NCBI GenBank assembly: GCA_009869945.1
Contig: WIXG01000015.1
Location: 415,200-479,199 of the forward strand
DNA length: 64,000 nucleotides
Source of the DNA: Mesaphorura yosii
Taxonomy: Eukaryota; Arthropoda; Collembola; Poduromorpha; Tullbergiidae
Direction: 5' to 3'
Part shown: positions 1 through 11,402 of the stretch, in pieces
Layout: every line of letters starts with the position of its first letter
How positions within the stretch are numbered: position 1 is the first letter of the stretch
Notes under the pieces: generated by a model
Seen by the model: only the letters and a program-made list of their open reading frames with translations
The model's database searches: none
What the model was told of the DNA's origin: nothing
Made by a program: the position numbers and the translations under genes

Positions 1-60
1 TTGTTAAGATTCTCAATAATGGAAGCTCATCTCTCTAATCTCCACTCCTAAACCTAAACA

Positions 61-124
61 CAAAGAGAATTTAGTTTCGTAGTTGATTGCTATACGAATC
101 AACTACGAAACTGAATTCTCTTTG
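61..124. repeat. Near-perfect inverted repeat (28-bp arms, 8-nt loop)
   Basis: The arm at 61-88 is the reverse complement of the arm at 97-124 apart from one position, which would be a G-U pair in RNA. The loop is 89-96. Pairing stops exactly at both arm ends. The six bases TAAACA lie directly before the left arm (55-60) and again at 127-132, two bases past the right arm. This could be a target duplication or chance. A hairpin of this size fits a miRNA-like precursor, an hpRNA or a tiny foldback element. The sequence cannot decide between them. Confidence 0.85.
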
Positions 125-2426
125 CTTAAACAGTTCTAACCAGCATTGTGCTACAGAGCAAAAGCTTGGCAAATTGATTCTTGATTTGATGGTCAACAGC
201 TCAACTGACTTGAGAATCCATCGCAGCAGCATTCTATTCTTTACACATTGAGAAAGGTTATGACCTCATAGGTTTTGTTGTTTCACTCAAAATGCACTCA
301 AATATTCATTCAAAGCAGAAAAATTAGGCAGACAAACGATTTCTTCCACGCTGTCACAAAAATTGGAATATTCGAAGACGATCCTTTCCCATTCGACATA
401 CAAATACAACGTAGTCACGAATCACGATGATTGCCGCTGCGATGGTGAATTTACACATGTGCATGTGTAGCATACAGCACACACCAGAAATATCATAAAG
501 CGATGAGCGATGATGAATGGGAAAATGAGAAAGAGATGAGGAGATGAAGCCCAGTAATAAAAATAACACAATCGTCCGAACTTATTTCGCATATTGTTAA
601 TATTATTGTTATTTTTCGGCTTGCACAATGGCCACATGCCAAACACACATTGCAGGGCAGGAGCAGTAGAAATGATGAACGTGCTGTGTCATTTAGGATT
701 GCATTGAGTTAAATGAGTTATTTATGGTCCACTGCATCTGTAAATCTGTACAACACAACGCACAACACGCAAAGTTTAGTGAAATACGGTCCACTTCGGA
801 CACAGCAATTCAGCTTGGGAGAATTTGTGTTAACAGTCTGTCAGATTCATGCATGGAACTTTGTGTTTGCTCTGACATAATTGACAAGTGTCAAGAACAT
901 GACACGATACGCTAAAACCTAATCGCGCCTTTCGGAATGTCGAAACTGCAGATTTCCTCAGTTTTACGCGTAGTTTCGAGCCAGAAGTCTTAATTATAAA
1001 AATAAATTGAAACCTGTAACCAAATTGGTAATTCATTATTCAAGTACAAACCGAGATAATTAGAATCTAATTTATGTATTGCATTGCAGCGTAAAAGCAG
1101 GTAATGGGCTAATGCCAGTCAGCAAGTGTCTAATTGAGGCATTCATTGTTCTTGAAACTCAGCCGGACTGTCCATCCGTCAGTCATAATTCATAAATTCG
1201 CACTTTCAATTCAACAATGACCAACTTACAGTGGAGTAATTATAACAGTGCTTTCTCTGCGCTGCACTGCATTGCATTCTACTTCATTGTCAAGTGTTGT
1301 GGGTCGTGTTCAACTAATTACAAGTCATTTGCTCTGTGATTGTGATGAGTTATTTATACGCAGACTGTAGAAAGCCGAAACTGCAGATTGGCTTTGCTTT
1401 GCAGGTGAAATTAGCCTGAGCGTAAGCGTCTTCAGTCTGCTCTGCTCGCTGCTCGCACGCATTATGAAATTTTTCAAGTTCGGTCTAGCGGAAGTAAGTA
1501 GGACACCGACCACATGTTGCATTTTCCTAAGATTCTTGTATACAAAGAAATCGTCTTAACTTTTTTACGTTAAATTACGAAAACTGACTGACTGAGAACG
1601 AGAATTACGAATTTCCCTGCAGAGCAGTGCACTTGAGAAGTGAGAATGCGCGCAGGCTGCATTGTAATGCGAATCCCGTTGCTACGTATTGTGGAATTGT
1701 GTTTGGTTCCGAATTGAATGAATCAAACTCTCAAGTCGCAATGCACCTGCAATATTTCACATAACTTCATTTCATTTGTGGTACTTCCATTGAGTTGGAG
1801 TCTTGCATCTTGAGACTGGCACTACAATCTCTGCCTTGCCTTGCCAAATTGCAAAGGGTTGGAATTTTATCATCGCTCAAACAAACCCATTTATCAATCA
1901 GAAAAATGGTGCTTTTTGTCAATCAAAATACGAAATCTCAAACAAAACCAATCACCAATCAGACTAGTTTTTTCATATTTCGCATAAGTAAATTCAATCA
2001 TCCATCAAACAATTTTTTTCAGAACTCACTAAGATACAATTAGAATGTAAGAGCCAAGTTCAGAATTTATAACCGAATTCGACCCTCCTTAGCTCCAGGT
2101 GGACGCTCTCTCGCTTCTGGCCAATTGGCGCATCTTTTGTGGATGCGGACGATGAGACAATCCTTCCACAACAGCTAAACCATTAACAATAATGTTTCCG
2201 AAAAACACGCATGGATAAAATGGATTTTTCCCAATCAGTTGCATTGAATCTGATACTGTGGTATCAGAAATACCTGGACTAACAGTAATTTATTTGGCAC
2301 AACACTTCCATTTCCATAACGAGTTTGGCATGTTGCACAAAGAACTCGTTGAGGGCTCTGGTAATTTAATAGATAAAAAGCATTATATGAAAGATTGAAA
2401 TGATTTAGAAGAAAATATTTTATAAA

Positions 2427-2514
2427 TGCATTTATTTGATTGATAAAAAGATTTTAAAATGCGTATGACGGTGATTTGCATTTATTGCTGATTGATAAAA
2501 ATTTTATTTGAATG
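2427..2514. repeat. Two-copy AT-rich direct repeat
   Basis: A unit starting TGCATTTATT at 2427-2461 is repeated at 2477-2514 with small insertions and deletions. Both copies contain TGATTGATAAAA followed by ATTTTA. A weaker related stretch precedes it near 2370-2400. It looks like a decayed local tandem duplication. Confidence 0.5.
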
Positions 2515-4617
2515 ATGGTTCAATATATATTGCAAATTGTAGAATTCAAATTCGAAAATTCCAAAGTAGCTGTGGTTTGGTGTGATTTTCTTTGCCATTG
2601 CTTTGTTTAAGGTGGGATTATCTCCCAGAAACTCGCAAGTCGCAACCTGCAAATTGTGAATTGTGGCTCGCATCACATCGTGTCGCGGGTAAAAGATTGA
2701 AGATATTCAGAGAGCGCAGTGAGAATTTGTATACGCTCTGCCATCCATGCATGCATGCAACCACCGCACGGTCTTAAGCTTATGCATTACAGAAATATTA
2801 ATACGAGAACAGAAAATCTTTCCTTTTAGAAATTAGCAAGTTTTTTGTATCTCGTGTTTGCCATTTCACAGCTGCTTCTCTTCCTAATGCCAATGCCAGC
2901 GCAAGTAAGGGTTTGCTTTTGCTTGAAAAATTTGCAGCTCAGTGCAGAACGCATTTCGTATGTTTGTATACAAGATTTGGAAGTTCATTGTTCAGAGCAG
3001 TGAAACTCTGTCAATCTTACTGGCTTGGCTAGGTCGAATTTCAACTCTGCCGATAAAGACTCCTCTGCAGTATAAGTTAAACCTCCTTCAACTGAAAGTG
3101 GAACTTTGACATTTCTACAAATCAATGAATGGCATTTTCTTGGATTCCTAAATGCAATAGATTTTGCATCAAGTCGAGCATCATCGGCTGGCTAGAACAC
3201 CTGCCAATTTGCAAAACACTTCAAACCACACAAAAATCATGTCATCACATTACGCGAATGGCGATGGCGAATTATGTAAAATCCAACAATAAGCACCATA
3301 AATCACTCAAGTCGCAAATCAACCCATTGTGTTAAATCCAGGAAGCGTCAAAATACACTGCGTCTGGCAGTTGCAAGCGCAGCAAAGCCGCAGTGGCAGG
3401 TTGGATGAATTTAATAAGATTGTAATTTTGTAATTGTGATTTAATGTGCTTGGTGGGCAAAAACTGAAACATGGTGCATAAAATAGAAATCTTTCTGCAT
3501 CAACTTCTGCATTCTGCATCTGCTTCGCCTTCGCATTCGGATTTTCACCCAATTTTTCGCTTACGACTTACATCTTTATGATGCCTACTCTAATTATGAA
3601 GTTCCTGCTTCATATGCAAAAATGCAAAGCACCGCACCGCATCAGAAGATGATGACAATAATAATGATTATGAATATTATTGTTGTGAGTCGTCTGTGAG
3701 GTGAGCGTTGCTCAGAGATTTTAAGATAAATTGCACGCACGCAGAGTATCACACATTACACCTCGAGCACGGCACACGTAAAGTGAAGGAATACACTAAT
3801 TTGCTTTACTTGTGCTTTCTTGTCGCTGGCGTTGTCGCCAATTTCTGTTGTCATTCATCATTCATTCATGAATCATGAGAAAAATTCGCGATAGGCGACA
3901 GCAGCAATAGCAACGTGGCACAGCACGTGTGAGTGTGAATTACGAGTTCAAACTTTCGTAATAATTGATTTGATGAATGATTTGAACGTTTACTTCGTTT
4001 TATGGGTTCTTGATTGTCTGATTCGTTTAGCAATGAACACTGGTGCCTTGCACTCTTGCACATTGCACCTGCAACTGCCTGCCTGCCTACTGCCGACTTG
4101 AGAGTCACGACTTTCGCGTTTTGCGAGCAAGCACCAATTTCCTGGCCTGAGAATCTGTATTACTAGATCATCAATTCTTACCTGCTTTGAGAACGTTCAG
4201 CCTAGCTTGCCTTGTGATTGTTAACTGCTTAAGCATCATTCAATTCATTGAATTGAAAGGACGTTGACATGCATGAGCAATTGCGAATGAATTGAAGTCT
4301 GCAATTTGTAGGCCAACCTGTGCAAAAAGGAAAAAAGATTTACCACATTTCTACGTGATTTTGCTGCGTTTTCATTCCAGAAATGAACCAAGGGTCTTGC
4401 TTCATTTCAGTGGAAGTAATTAAAGTATGCAAGCATATTTTGAGTCAGAAGTGTCCTCAATTCAATTTTTAGTTAATGAATTGTCAAGTAATCGGCAACG
4501 ATCGGACATTTGAATTTGACAGACTGTAATTGCAGTGACTCTCGTTATGGAAGATTAATCACCAAATATGCAAATATACATTCTCTCATTAATTATGATT
4601 ATTGTTGCCTTTCGCAA

Positions 4618-4916
4618 TGATTCTCAGGAGCCGGATAATTTACTTCGATCCCCGTTTTGACTGGTCTGATGACATACACGATACTGGACGCAGTGTTGAC
4701 AATGCCTGCAGCCGTGATTTGGCAACAGTCGCACTTTGCGTACGGCTGAGTGATTTCATAAGAATCAGAATCATTTGGCTCAATTTCAGTAACTCAAGGC
4801 GCAGCCTGCATATTGCACAGCGCTTGCTTGTAGAAGGAGAAGGCTTTAACCTCTTCATTCTCTGTTCAGACTCAGACAATTACGTTTATTTTCTAGTAAA
4901 CAACACCCAACAATAA
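4618..4916 (+). CDS. Doubtful 99-aa open frame followed by AATAAA
   Basis: An ATG-started frame of 99 codons runs from 4618, and an AATAAA hexamer overlaps its end (about 4911-4916). No domain, signal peptide or convincing membrane segment is seen, and the composition does not clearly look coding. The reverse strand is also open over much of the same stretch, which weakens the case. I do not recognise it. It may be chance or the tail of an unannotated transcript. Confidence 0.12.
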
Positions 4917-5356
4917 AATCTTGCCGATTTCTCTCGAAAACAACCAAAGTGGAGTACATTTCATTCATTGATCTCAGCTGTACGTACTGCGTCATAAAAT
5001 AGAAACTTCTGCTCACTGCTGCGCTGTCTTATTTTAGTTTTATAACTAAATTACAGACAAGAATGGTTTAAAGTTAGACCACCACTTAAGTCCTGAAGTG
5101 CTTCACGTACGTAATTTCCTTGTTACTGTACTCGAGAAGGTGAAACCAACGCCAGCGCATTTGGCGTTTGCACCCTCAACAAACAAATCAGTCTATCATT
5201 AAACAAGAACTGTTTACGTAATCGTAACGAAAGGTTTATTTAAAGCAAGAAGGCAATGGGTAAGAAAATGAAAATCAAGTATTCGATGTGTTTCCGTGTT
5301 TACTTTCTAAATAATTGCAATTGATATAATTTTTCAAGTATTAAGATTGCGCGTCG

Positions 5357-5362
5357 TTTATT
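5357..5362 (-). terminator. Poly(A) signal of FTCD
   Basis: AATAAA on the minus strand, about 90 nt past the FTCD stop codon. A second copy lies near 5233-5238. Confidence 0.55.
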
Positions 5363-5448
5363 AATCGTCGCTTTCAAGAACTTTTTCCACTGTAAGACTC
5401 AGATCCCCAGTGCCATAGCGGAGGTCGTATGCTTTGTGCAAACTGCTT

Positions 5449-7584
5449 TTATTTCGTCTCCAGTTTTTCCAGAATGCTGCTAGACCGTCCTTGCGCTTTC
5501 TTATAAAGCGAATTCACTTGCTGGCACAAGTTGACCTTCAAATCGGTGTCGACCAACGAGTCACAGTTGATTAGCACGTTGCAACGCGCGCCCCAAATTC
5601 CGGTCTCGACGCACTTCACCCCGACCTGAATGTCAGACAGGCAGTTTGGGTTTCCGATTTGACTAATTTTCTCCAGTGGGCCCCAGAGCTCGTCCAATGT
5701 CTTTGCTAGCTCCAGAGGAACCTTGATTGCATTCAGCAATGCGGTCTGTGATTCTTTCGAGTTTCCGTCTTTCGTCACTCTGCAGGCTTCCTGTCGGAGG
5801 TCATAAAAACGTTGTGTACTCGTACGCCTAATTAAAGCCGACCGCTGATCGGTTGATCGTGCATACGACATATTTTTCAAACGCATGAGTGTCCGCCTCG
5901 ACAAAGGGAAGCAGTTTATCAACGACCAGGTACAATGGAGGAATAACCGTCCGCATTTGGTCGTCGAGGTGGTCCCATTGCCGTTTACCAAATGTCAGCA
6001 GCCCCACCATGGCTCCTAAGGACGCGCCCTACAGAAATCTACATTTTAACTGAAGCCCCTCATAAATAACTACTTGAAAGTATTGTATTACCAATGCGCC
6101 AACGAGTGCAGCAACTGAACCACCACCTGAAAAATTGGGAAACATGCTAAATTGGCTCTGAAATAGGTCACAGAAAGCATAAGATTGGGCGTGTCGATGT
6201 GACTGACCTGGTGCAGATTTACGAGCTCGCACGTCATGCACAAAGTTCACAACTGTGGCATCCAACAATGGCTTTGGTGGATCACTCTGGCGTACTTTCC
6301 ATTCGATGATACGCTCCCTGCGAAGAAGCAAAACAAGACAATTGCCCCTTGTCAAGACAGGTACATTGTTTACTATTTACAGAGTAAGTTCTTTGAGGTC
6401 GCCGCATACTTTGGATCGAAAGGATACAATGACGAAAGTCCGAGTCTGTCGATTGCAAGCCGAACTTTCTGATCTTCGTCCAGGATGAACAGATTCTCCT
6501 CCTTGATGTAATATTCAGCCGCTGTCAGCAAGGCGGAGAGCGGGGTTAAGCCAACCAGCTCACTGCCGACCACCGACAGGTTCATCGATTTCGCAATTCG
6601 TTTGGCCTCTTCGTAAACTTGATGGAGTGCAGTTACATCGATGTCCGTGATGTTGACCGAGATTTGGGCCATATTGGCTTCGTCCAGCCACCAGCCAATT
6701 CCTTGCACCGCCTTGAATTTACCCGGTTGACCCGATCCACGTCCAGCTTCGCGTAAATCAAGTGCGATGCGGTGAGCTTGCTCCTTCGTTGAGAGCATGT
6801 TGATGTTGTATGCCAAAAGGAACTTCCTCGCACCTGTTTCATATCAGGGCACATGACTACTGTAACCATCTGCCGAAAACGCTTGGTTGTTTCGTACATA
6901 CCGACCATGGAAGCTCCCCATTGACCCACGAACTTGGCAGGACCAAAGTCCGGTTTCCATTCTTCTTGCGTAATCTACACCAAAGGAAGGTTTTAAATCG
7001 CAGTTCGCAGTTGGGACTGACCTTATTGGTTGTTCATCATTGCACAATGCAATAAGTACCTTTGCCGCCAATCCTTCGTACTCTCCAGCCCGGATTTGAG
7101 GGACACTTCTTCTGTAATCGTGTTTCGCTGCTGCCCCGTACAAATACACCGGGATGCCCAACTCCTTTGCTAGACGTTCGCCCATTTTTTTTGCACACTC
7201 CACGCAGTCGTCCATGTTCACGTCTCGCACCGGGACGAAAGGGCACACGTCCATTGCGCCGAGCCGCGGATGCTCTCCTTTTTGCTGCGTCATGTCAATC
7301 AACTTGTACGCGGTTTTGGCTGCCTCGAGGGCTCCTTCAATGACAGCATCTGGTGTGCCGACGAATGTGAAGACTGTTCTGTTTGTGGAGGCTCCGGGGT
7401 CCACGCCAAGAATACTGACGCCTTTCGTGTTTCGTATCGCATCGGCAATTGCGTCAAGAGTCTAAAGAAGATGATATACAAAGTCGAGTTGCTTTGCGAC
7501 CGCAGCTTACGCTCTACGAAATCTCACCTCTTTCTTGACGCCCTCGGAGAAATTGGGCACGCACTCGACTAATCGACGATCCAT
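5449..7584 (-). CDS. FTCD: Formimidoyltransferase-cyclodeaminase
   Basis: This bifunctional folate enzyme of histidine breakdown moves the formimino group from formiminoglutamate to tetrahydrofolate, then deaminates it to 5,10-methenyl-THF. Eight exons join in phase: 7528-7584, 7060-7461, 6902-6974, 6410-6833, 6208-6317, 6092-6126, 5867-6028 and 5449-5790. They give 534 aa, against about 541 in mammals. The transferase domain shows [11 protein letters not shown] near the start, [15 protein letters not shown], and [15 protein letters not shown] with the conserved His, then [34 protein letters not shown] and [10 protein letters not shown]. The cyclodeaminase helical domain shows [11 protein letters not shown] (across the 35-nt exon 6), [12 protein letters not shown] and [10 protein letters not shown]. 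Start: ATG at 7584 matches the usual N-terminus. An in-frame ATG at 7722 adds 46 residues. No frameshift or missing block is seen, so the gene looks functional. Confidence 0.96.
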
Positions 7585-7722
7585 TACTCCGAAATCAGTT
7601 GTATTTAGACGTCTTGCTCTGTGATAGAGGGATGTACAGTTGACAACGACGACCGCAGTGCTCCAGTTTTGAGTCAGGACTGACTTGGTTCTGTGGAAGA
7701 AGCTGCAGATGGATAAACTCAT
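7585..7722 (-). other. In-frame 46-codon N-terminal extension of FTCD
   Basis: The exon 1 frame stays open upstream to an ATG at 7722. The extra peptide is rich in Ser, Arg, Lys and hydrophobic residues, has a single acidic residue near its end (NTTDFG), and includes an RARR cluster. That composition resembles a mitochondrial targeting peptide. FTCD in vertebrates is cytosolic or Golgi-associated, so this would be unusual. It may equally be 5' UTR that happens to be open. Confidence 0.3.
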
Positions 7723-8226
7723 TTTATGACACAGCTTAGCATGGTGGATGGTAATTCGTAAGCAAACTACTTAAACATTGCGCAACAGGAGCCACGAGCA
7801 GCTGTGTTTTAATTAGAACAGTAAGATTAGATGACTTGAGAATAATTCATAAATTGTGTCTTGATCTCCTTTGGTACAAATATGTGAATTCATGTTGTGT
7901 GCTCTGGGCTACTTTGAGAGTGATAACTCAATATCTTTTAACTCTAAAACCACAAGTATCTTAAATTCTTTCAGCCTGTTTCCTCTGAGCATTTCAGCAG
8001 GGGAAGATTCACAATTTTTTCCAAGCAACATAAAGTGCAGTGGTTAAACACAAAGATAAAATTAGAATACAATTGACATTGGAACGTTGCAAGTTGCAAA
8101 GTCTATCCAAGCCAAAAATGAAATGATTACATCACTGATTGTGCGTTGCGCAAAAAGAACACCTTTGACTCCAACCCGCTAATAATGCAAAGCTGTCAAT
8201 GTTCCATCGCGGTTCGCTAAGAGACG

Positions 8227-8618
8227 TTAATAAAAACGGCTCGGAATGTCTGCTGGAGACCTGTTCAGTAATGATGCATTAGTTTGACGGATAAGAGACG
8301 CAGGCGACATCACATACTTTGACCTTGTCACAACAATGACGAACTTCCTTCCAGACAAGAATTGAATAAGAACACGAAGAGAACATGTGGGCCATTGACG
8401 TACTACCTAAAACAATCACATGATGCAAATGAACATTATTGCAAAACTGCACTCCAAACTTACATTATCCGCAAATTATCACGAGTAATTCCCACGCCTT
8501 TTCCTGCTGCAAATCGGAAATAATGTCCAACAAATACTAGTCCCATATTTCCGATTGAACCAGCATGGCTGAAAGGTGAACTGCTTGGACGGTCCGACGT
8601 CGAGACTTCACTATTCAT
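8227..8618 (-). CDS. Possible 62-aa protein in two exons
   Basis: An ATG at 8618 with an in-frame TAA just upstream opens an exon to 8464. The exon ends at a strong donor (GTAAGTTTGG). An acceptor at 8261-8263 joins in phase to 8227-8260, which ends in TAA. The product starts MNSEVSTSDRPSSSPF and contains GHYFRFAAGKGVGITRDNLR. It has a short Ser-rich head, a hydrophobic patch and a basic core. An ATTAAA on the same strand at 7808-7813 could end the transcript. The gene lies 0.5 kb upstream of FTCD on the same strand. I do not recognise the family. The splice fit and coding look are the only support. Confidence 0.33.
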
Positions 8619-9150
8619 GGAGGATAGTAATTAACCCAAAGTTATTCGACGAAAATATGTAATTTACATTGTATACAATTTACTATCGTCCATTAACTTT
8701 GAATTAACTAGGCAGGCATTGATATTTGAGTCATTTGTTAGTCAAGGTCAAAAATGACCGCGAATTGATCTTGGGACCTGGACTCCGAACATTTTGTGGC
8801 TTGTCACAGCACAGCTGGAGTCAATTACAATACGTATTTATAATTACTTTGTTCATTTTTTGCTTGAACTGGACTTTGGCTGTTTGGATCGGTTTACTGA
8901 CAATGGGAACTGGGAACTGGCTATGTACTGCTTACAACCCGCAGCCTCCTGAGAACCAACTGGACCTGGGTAGTTTCCTTTCTTTGTGAAGTCAATTGTT
9001 GCGTAACGTGTACCTTGCGGGTTGTGAATCTGTAATGATCGCAAGGGGATCATGCAAAAAACGATGCAAACAAGACTTCGACAGACTTTGTACTAGTGCT
9101 GCTACAACTCAGGCTCGCGTGCACGATAGCTGGTAATTATTCGATTTCCG

Positions 9151-9158
9151 TATAAAAG
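9151..9158 (+). promoter_or_regulatory. TATA box of the secreted-protein gene
   Basis: TATAAAAG lies about 120 bp upstream of a 5' UTR intron (9273-9359) of the gene whose ATG is at 9360. Transcription would start near 9180. The clear TATA box suggests regulated, possibly strong or tissue-specific, expression. Confidence 0.6.
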
Positions 9159-9359
9159 CACGGTTCTCAGAAGCAAGCGTCCACTTTGTCTTTGTATCGG
9201 TGTCCAGGCGATATCGTCTTTACTTTCTTCGACGTCCGTTCTCGCCAGCTATAAGAATTCTTCATTTCAACGGTAAGAAAATCCAACAATTTCGGATCTA
9301 GGCTCCTGGAGTGAATTGAGAGCAAAATTCGTGAATCTAATTTCCTGATTGCTTTCTAG

Positions 9360-10006
9360 ATGAAGTCCATGATCGTGCTTGTACTTTTGGCCGTCGTCAC
9401 CGTCAGCGTCAACGCTGAACAGGAAAAGGGTAAGAACAGATTTATAATACAAGAAATGGAGTCGAAGTATACCAATTTCCTCTGTCTTGTTTTGTTGCAG
9501 TGTGCTTCCAAGCACCAGAATCCTGCAGCGAGCTTAGGGACGCCGCGAAGGGTTACATTCGAGGAGTGATGGCTCCACCGACGGGCGACATCGAGCAAGA
9601 CGCCCCAAAGGCCCTCGAGCACCTCCAGAACCTCTTCAGTCTGGCAGCCAAGTATGAGTGCAGGGTCGATAGCTGCAGATGCAATGCAGGCAAGCTGGAG
9701 TGCGCGCACGTGGCCGACAAGGTCCGAGCCGGGCTTGGCAAAACTGAGCCTCCAGCATGTGTCGCGGCCTCAGAGAAGGCTTCCGCTCATTTGGATGCGA
9801 TCAGACAGGCCGTGAAGGACGGCAACAGGCAGGGCATTGCTGATAACATCGGCGAGCTCCGAGCCGACCTCATCAAGGCCATTGAGGCCAAGAACTCCGA
9901 CGTCGTTACATGCCTGAAGGAGACCGTCGTCACTATTCGCGCTGGTCTGAAGGATAAGTTGAAGGAGCTTGTCATCCAGCCGAGCTGCGACTTCTGTCAG
10001 GCTTAA
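9360..10006 (+). CDS. Small secreted cysteine-containing helical protein
   Basis: Coding exons are 9360-9429 and 9501-10006, giving 191 aa. They are preceded by a 5' UTR intron whose acceptor lies immediately before the ATG. Residues 1-20 are a clear signal peptide (MKSMIVLVLLAVVTVSVNA). The mature part has about ten Cys, clustered as CFQAPESC near the N-terminus, ECRVDSCRCNAGKLEC in the middle and CDFC near the end. Between these are Ala/Lys/Glu-rich segments that should be alpha-helical. A TATA box at 9151 and AATAAA at 10067-10072 complete the unit. Coding GC is clearly higher than in the surroundings, suggesting high expression. I do not recognise the family. A haemolymph, gut or cuticle-associated secreted protein is possible, but that is a guess. 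Confidence 0.88.
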
Positions 10007-10066
10007 TCTGTGATAACCAACATGCTGCACTTAATATTACCAATTCTTCATTCTTCTTCGCCTTGA

Positions 10067-10072
10067 AATAAA
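10067..10072 (+). terminator. Poly(A) signal of the secreted-protein gene
   Basis: AATAAA, 61 nt after the TAA stop at 10004-10006. Confidence 0.75.
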
Positions 10073-10179
10073 CTTGCAGCTGCCCTGCCATATAAATCGT
10101 TGTAAAAAACCTTTTATTACTCATGTGACATAATTTCAATTGGATTTATTGCTTTAACAAAAGGGTAATTTGATTCATG

Positions 10180-10190
10180 TTTATTTTATT
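10180..10190 (-). terminator. Candidate poly(A) signals of LRRFIP
   Basis: Two overlapping AATAAA hexamers on the minus strand, about 1.2 kb past the LRRFIP stop. If used, 10.2-11.4 kb is a long 3' UTR, and the gene meets its plus-strand neighbour tail to tail within about 110 bp. Confidence 0.35.
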
Positions 10191-11402
10191 CCAAAAGATA
10201 CAGCACCTTACAAAATTACAATAAAAACCTGTTACCAAATTTCATTTTGCATAGTATAAACGGACCAATACATGGTACTCATAAACGCGTACAGGACAAA
10301 TGACATTCAATTTAGCAAGTAGTAGAATCAAGAATCTCTCTGAGGCTGCGCCATTGCACGTATTTTTTTCTAATCATAGACCGAATTTAACATTTAAGGA
10401 GTAAGATCCTGAAATAGGAATTTTGTGCTTTCAGAGTTTCAAATTGGCTACGATTACACAACGTTACAACATATTAACATAGCAAGTACACGTACGGCAC
10501 AAAGTACAACATCAATGATTGACATGAAGTAGTAAGTAGAAAATTGTAATTGTAATTGTACAATAAATGAGCAAATCATTAGTTGAAAAAATTTCGAGTC
10601 AAATTACCAAGATCACATTATCATTAACCTATAACACATTATTATCAAAAACAGTCCAGTCATTTCTGAAGCCAATTACCAGTAGCAAGTCTTTAAAATG
10701 GGTTATTTGCATCCCGTAATTTTTGGGTTACTTGAAAATCGCCCCTTTCGAGGGATGAACTTCCTTTGCATACAAAATGTGGCCGATTGTATTTAAGTTA
10801 ACAGTGCGTCAGACGACTGGCAAGTGTGAGAGCAGTGCTAATAGCGTGCTAACATGAACGTTGGCTACTTCACAAGACACTATTTTACATTGATGCGCGG
10901 GCAAAGAGAACAATCCTGTGATATGTCATTGTTAGAGTGAATCGATTTACGAGTCTAGCAATTCTGATAGCAAATCAGGATGAATTTCTTTTGGAATTAA
11001 TATAAGTTAAACCATTAACGAATTCAGTGCTTAGGTACAATGGAGGTAATACAATAAAGTTAATTAATTAGAATAAATAAAATTGCATAACTTTGGGTAT
11101 TAAAATGGCACGGGAGTTCGTTTCATTTTTGTGATCCACATTATGCTGGAACTCAACAAAAATTAATACTAAGTTCACAATAATTATCAACTTATAGCAT
11201 GATATCATGTCATTTATCATTTGCGATATAACTTATAAAAAGTTAAAATGATTTAAATAATAATTAGTACAGAAAACGCACTGTCGTAAAGCTGGAGCTG
11301 GAGGGTCGACTCGTCAGCAATTTCTGAATAGATTTTCGTCGAATTTTTACAGTAGTCTTGATTGGTGAGAAAATACTCAACTGTCCGAATTCGAATTGAT
11401 CA

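Larger units (their letters stand above)
125..5356. other. Gene-free stretch
   Basis: No protein family is recognisable and no chain of exons can be built. It is AT-rich, low-constraint-looking DNA with short words recurring (attgcattg, caagtcaag types). The only open frame with any supporting signal is at 4618-4916 and is listed separately. Enhancers or non-coding RNAs could be present but are not visible by eye. Confidence 0.5.

Noticed and set aside
8726-8989. Open frame with a hydrophobic stretch just upstream of the secreted-protein promoter
   Set aside because: No splice partner, poly(A) signal or family. The hydrophobic run is explained by T-rich sequence.
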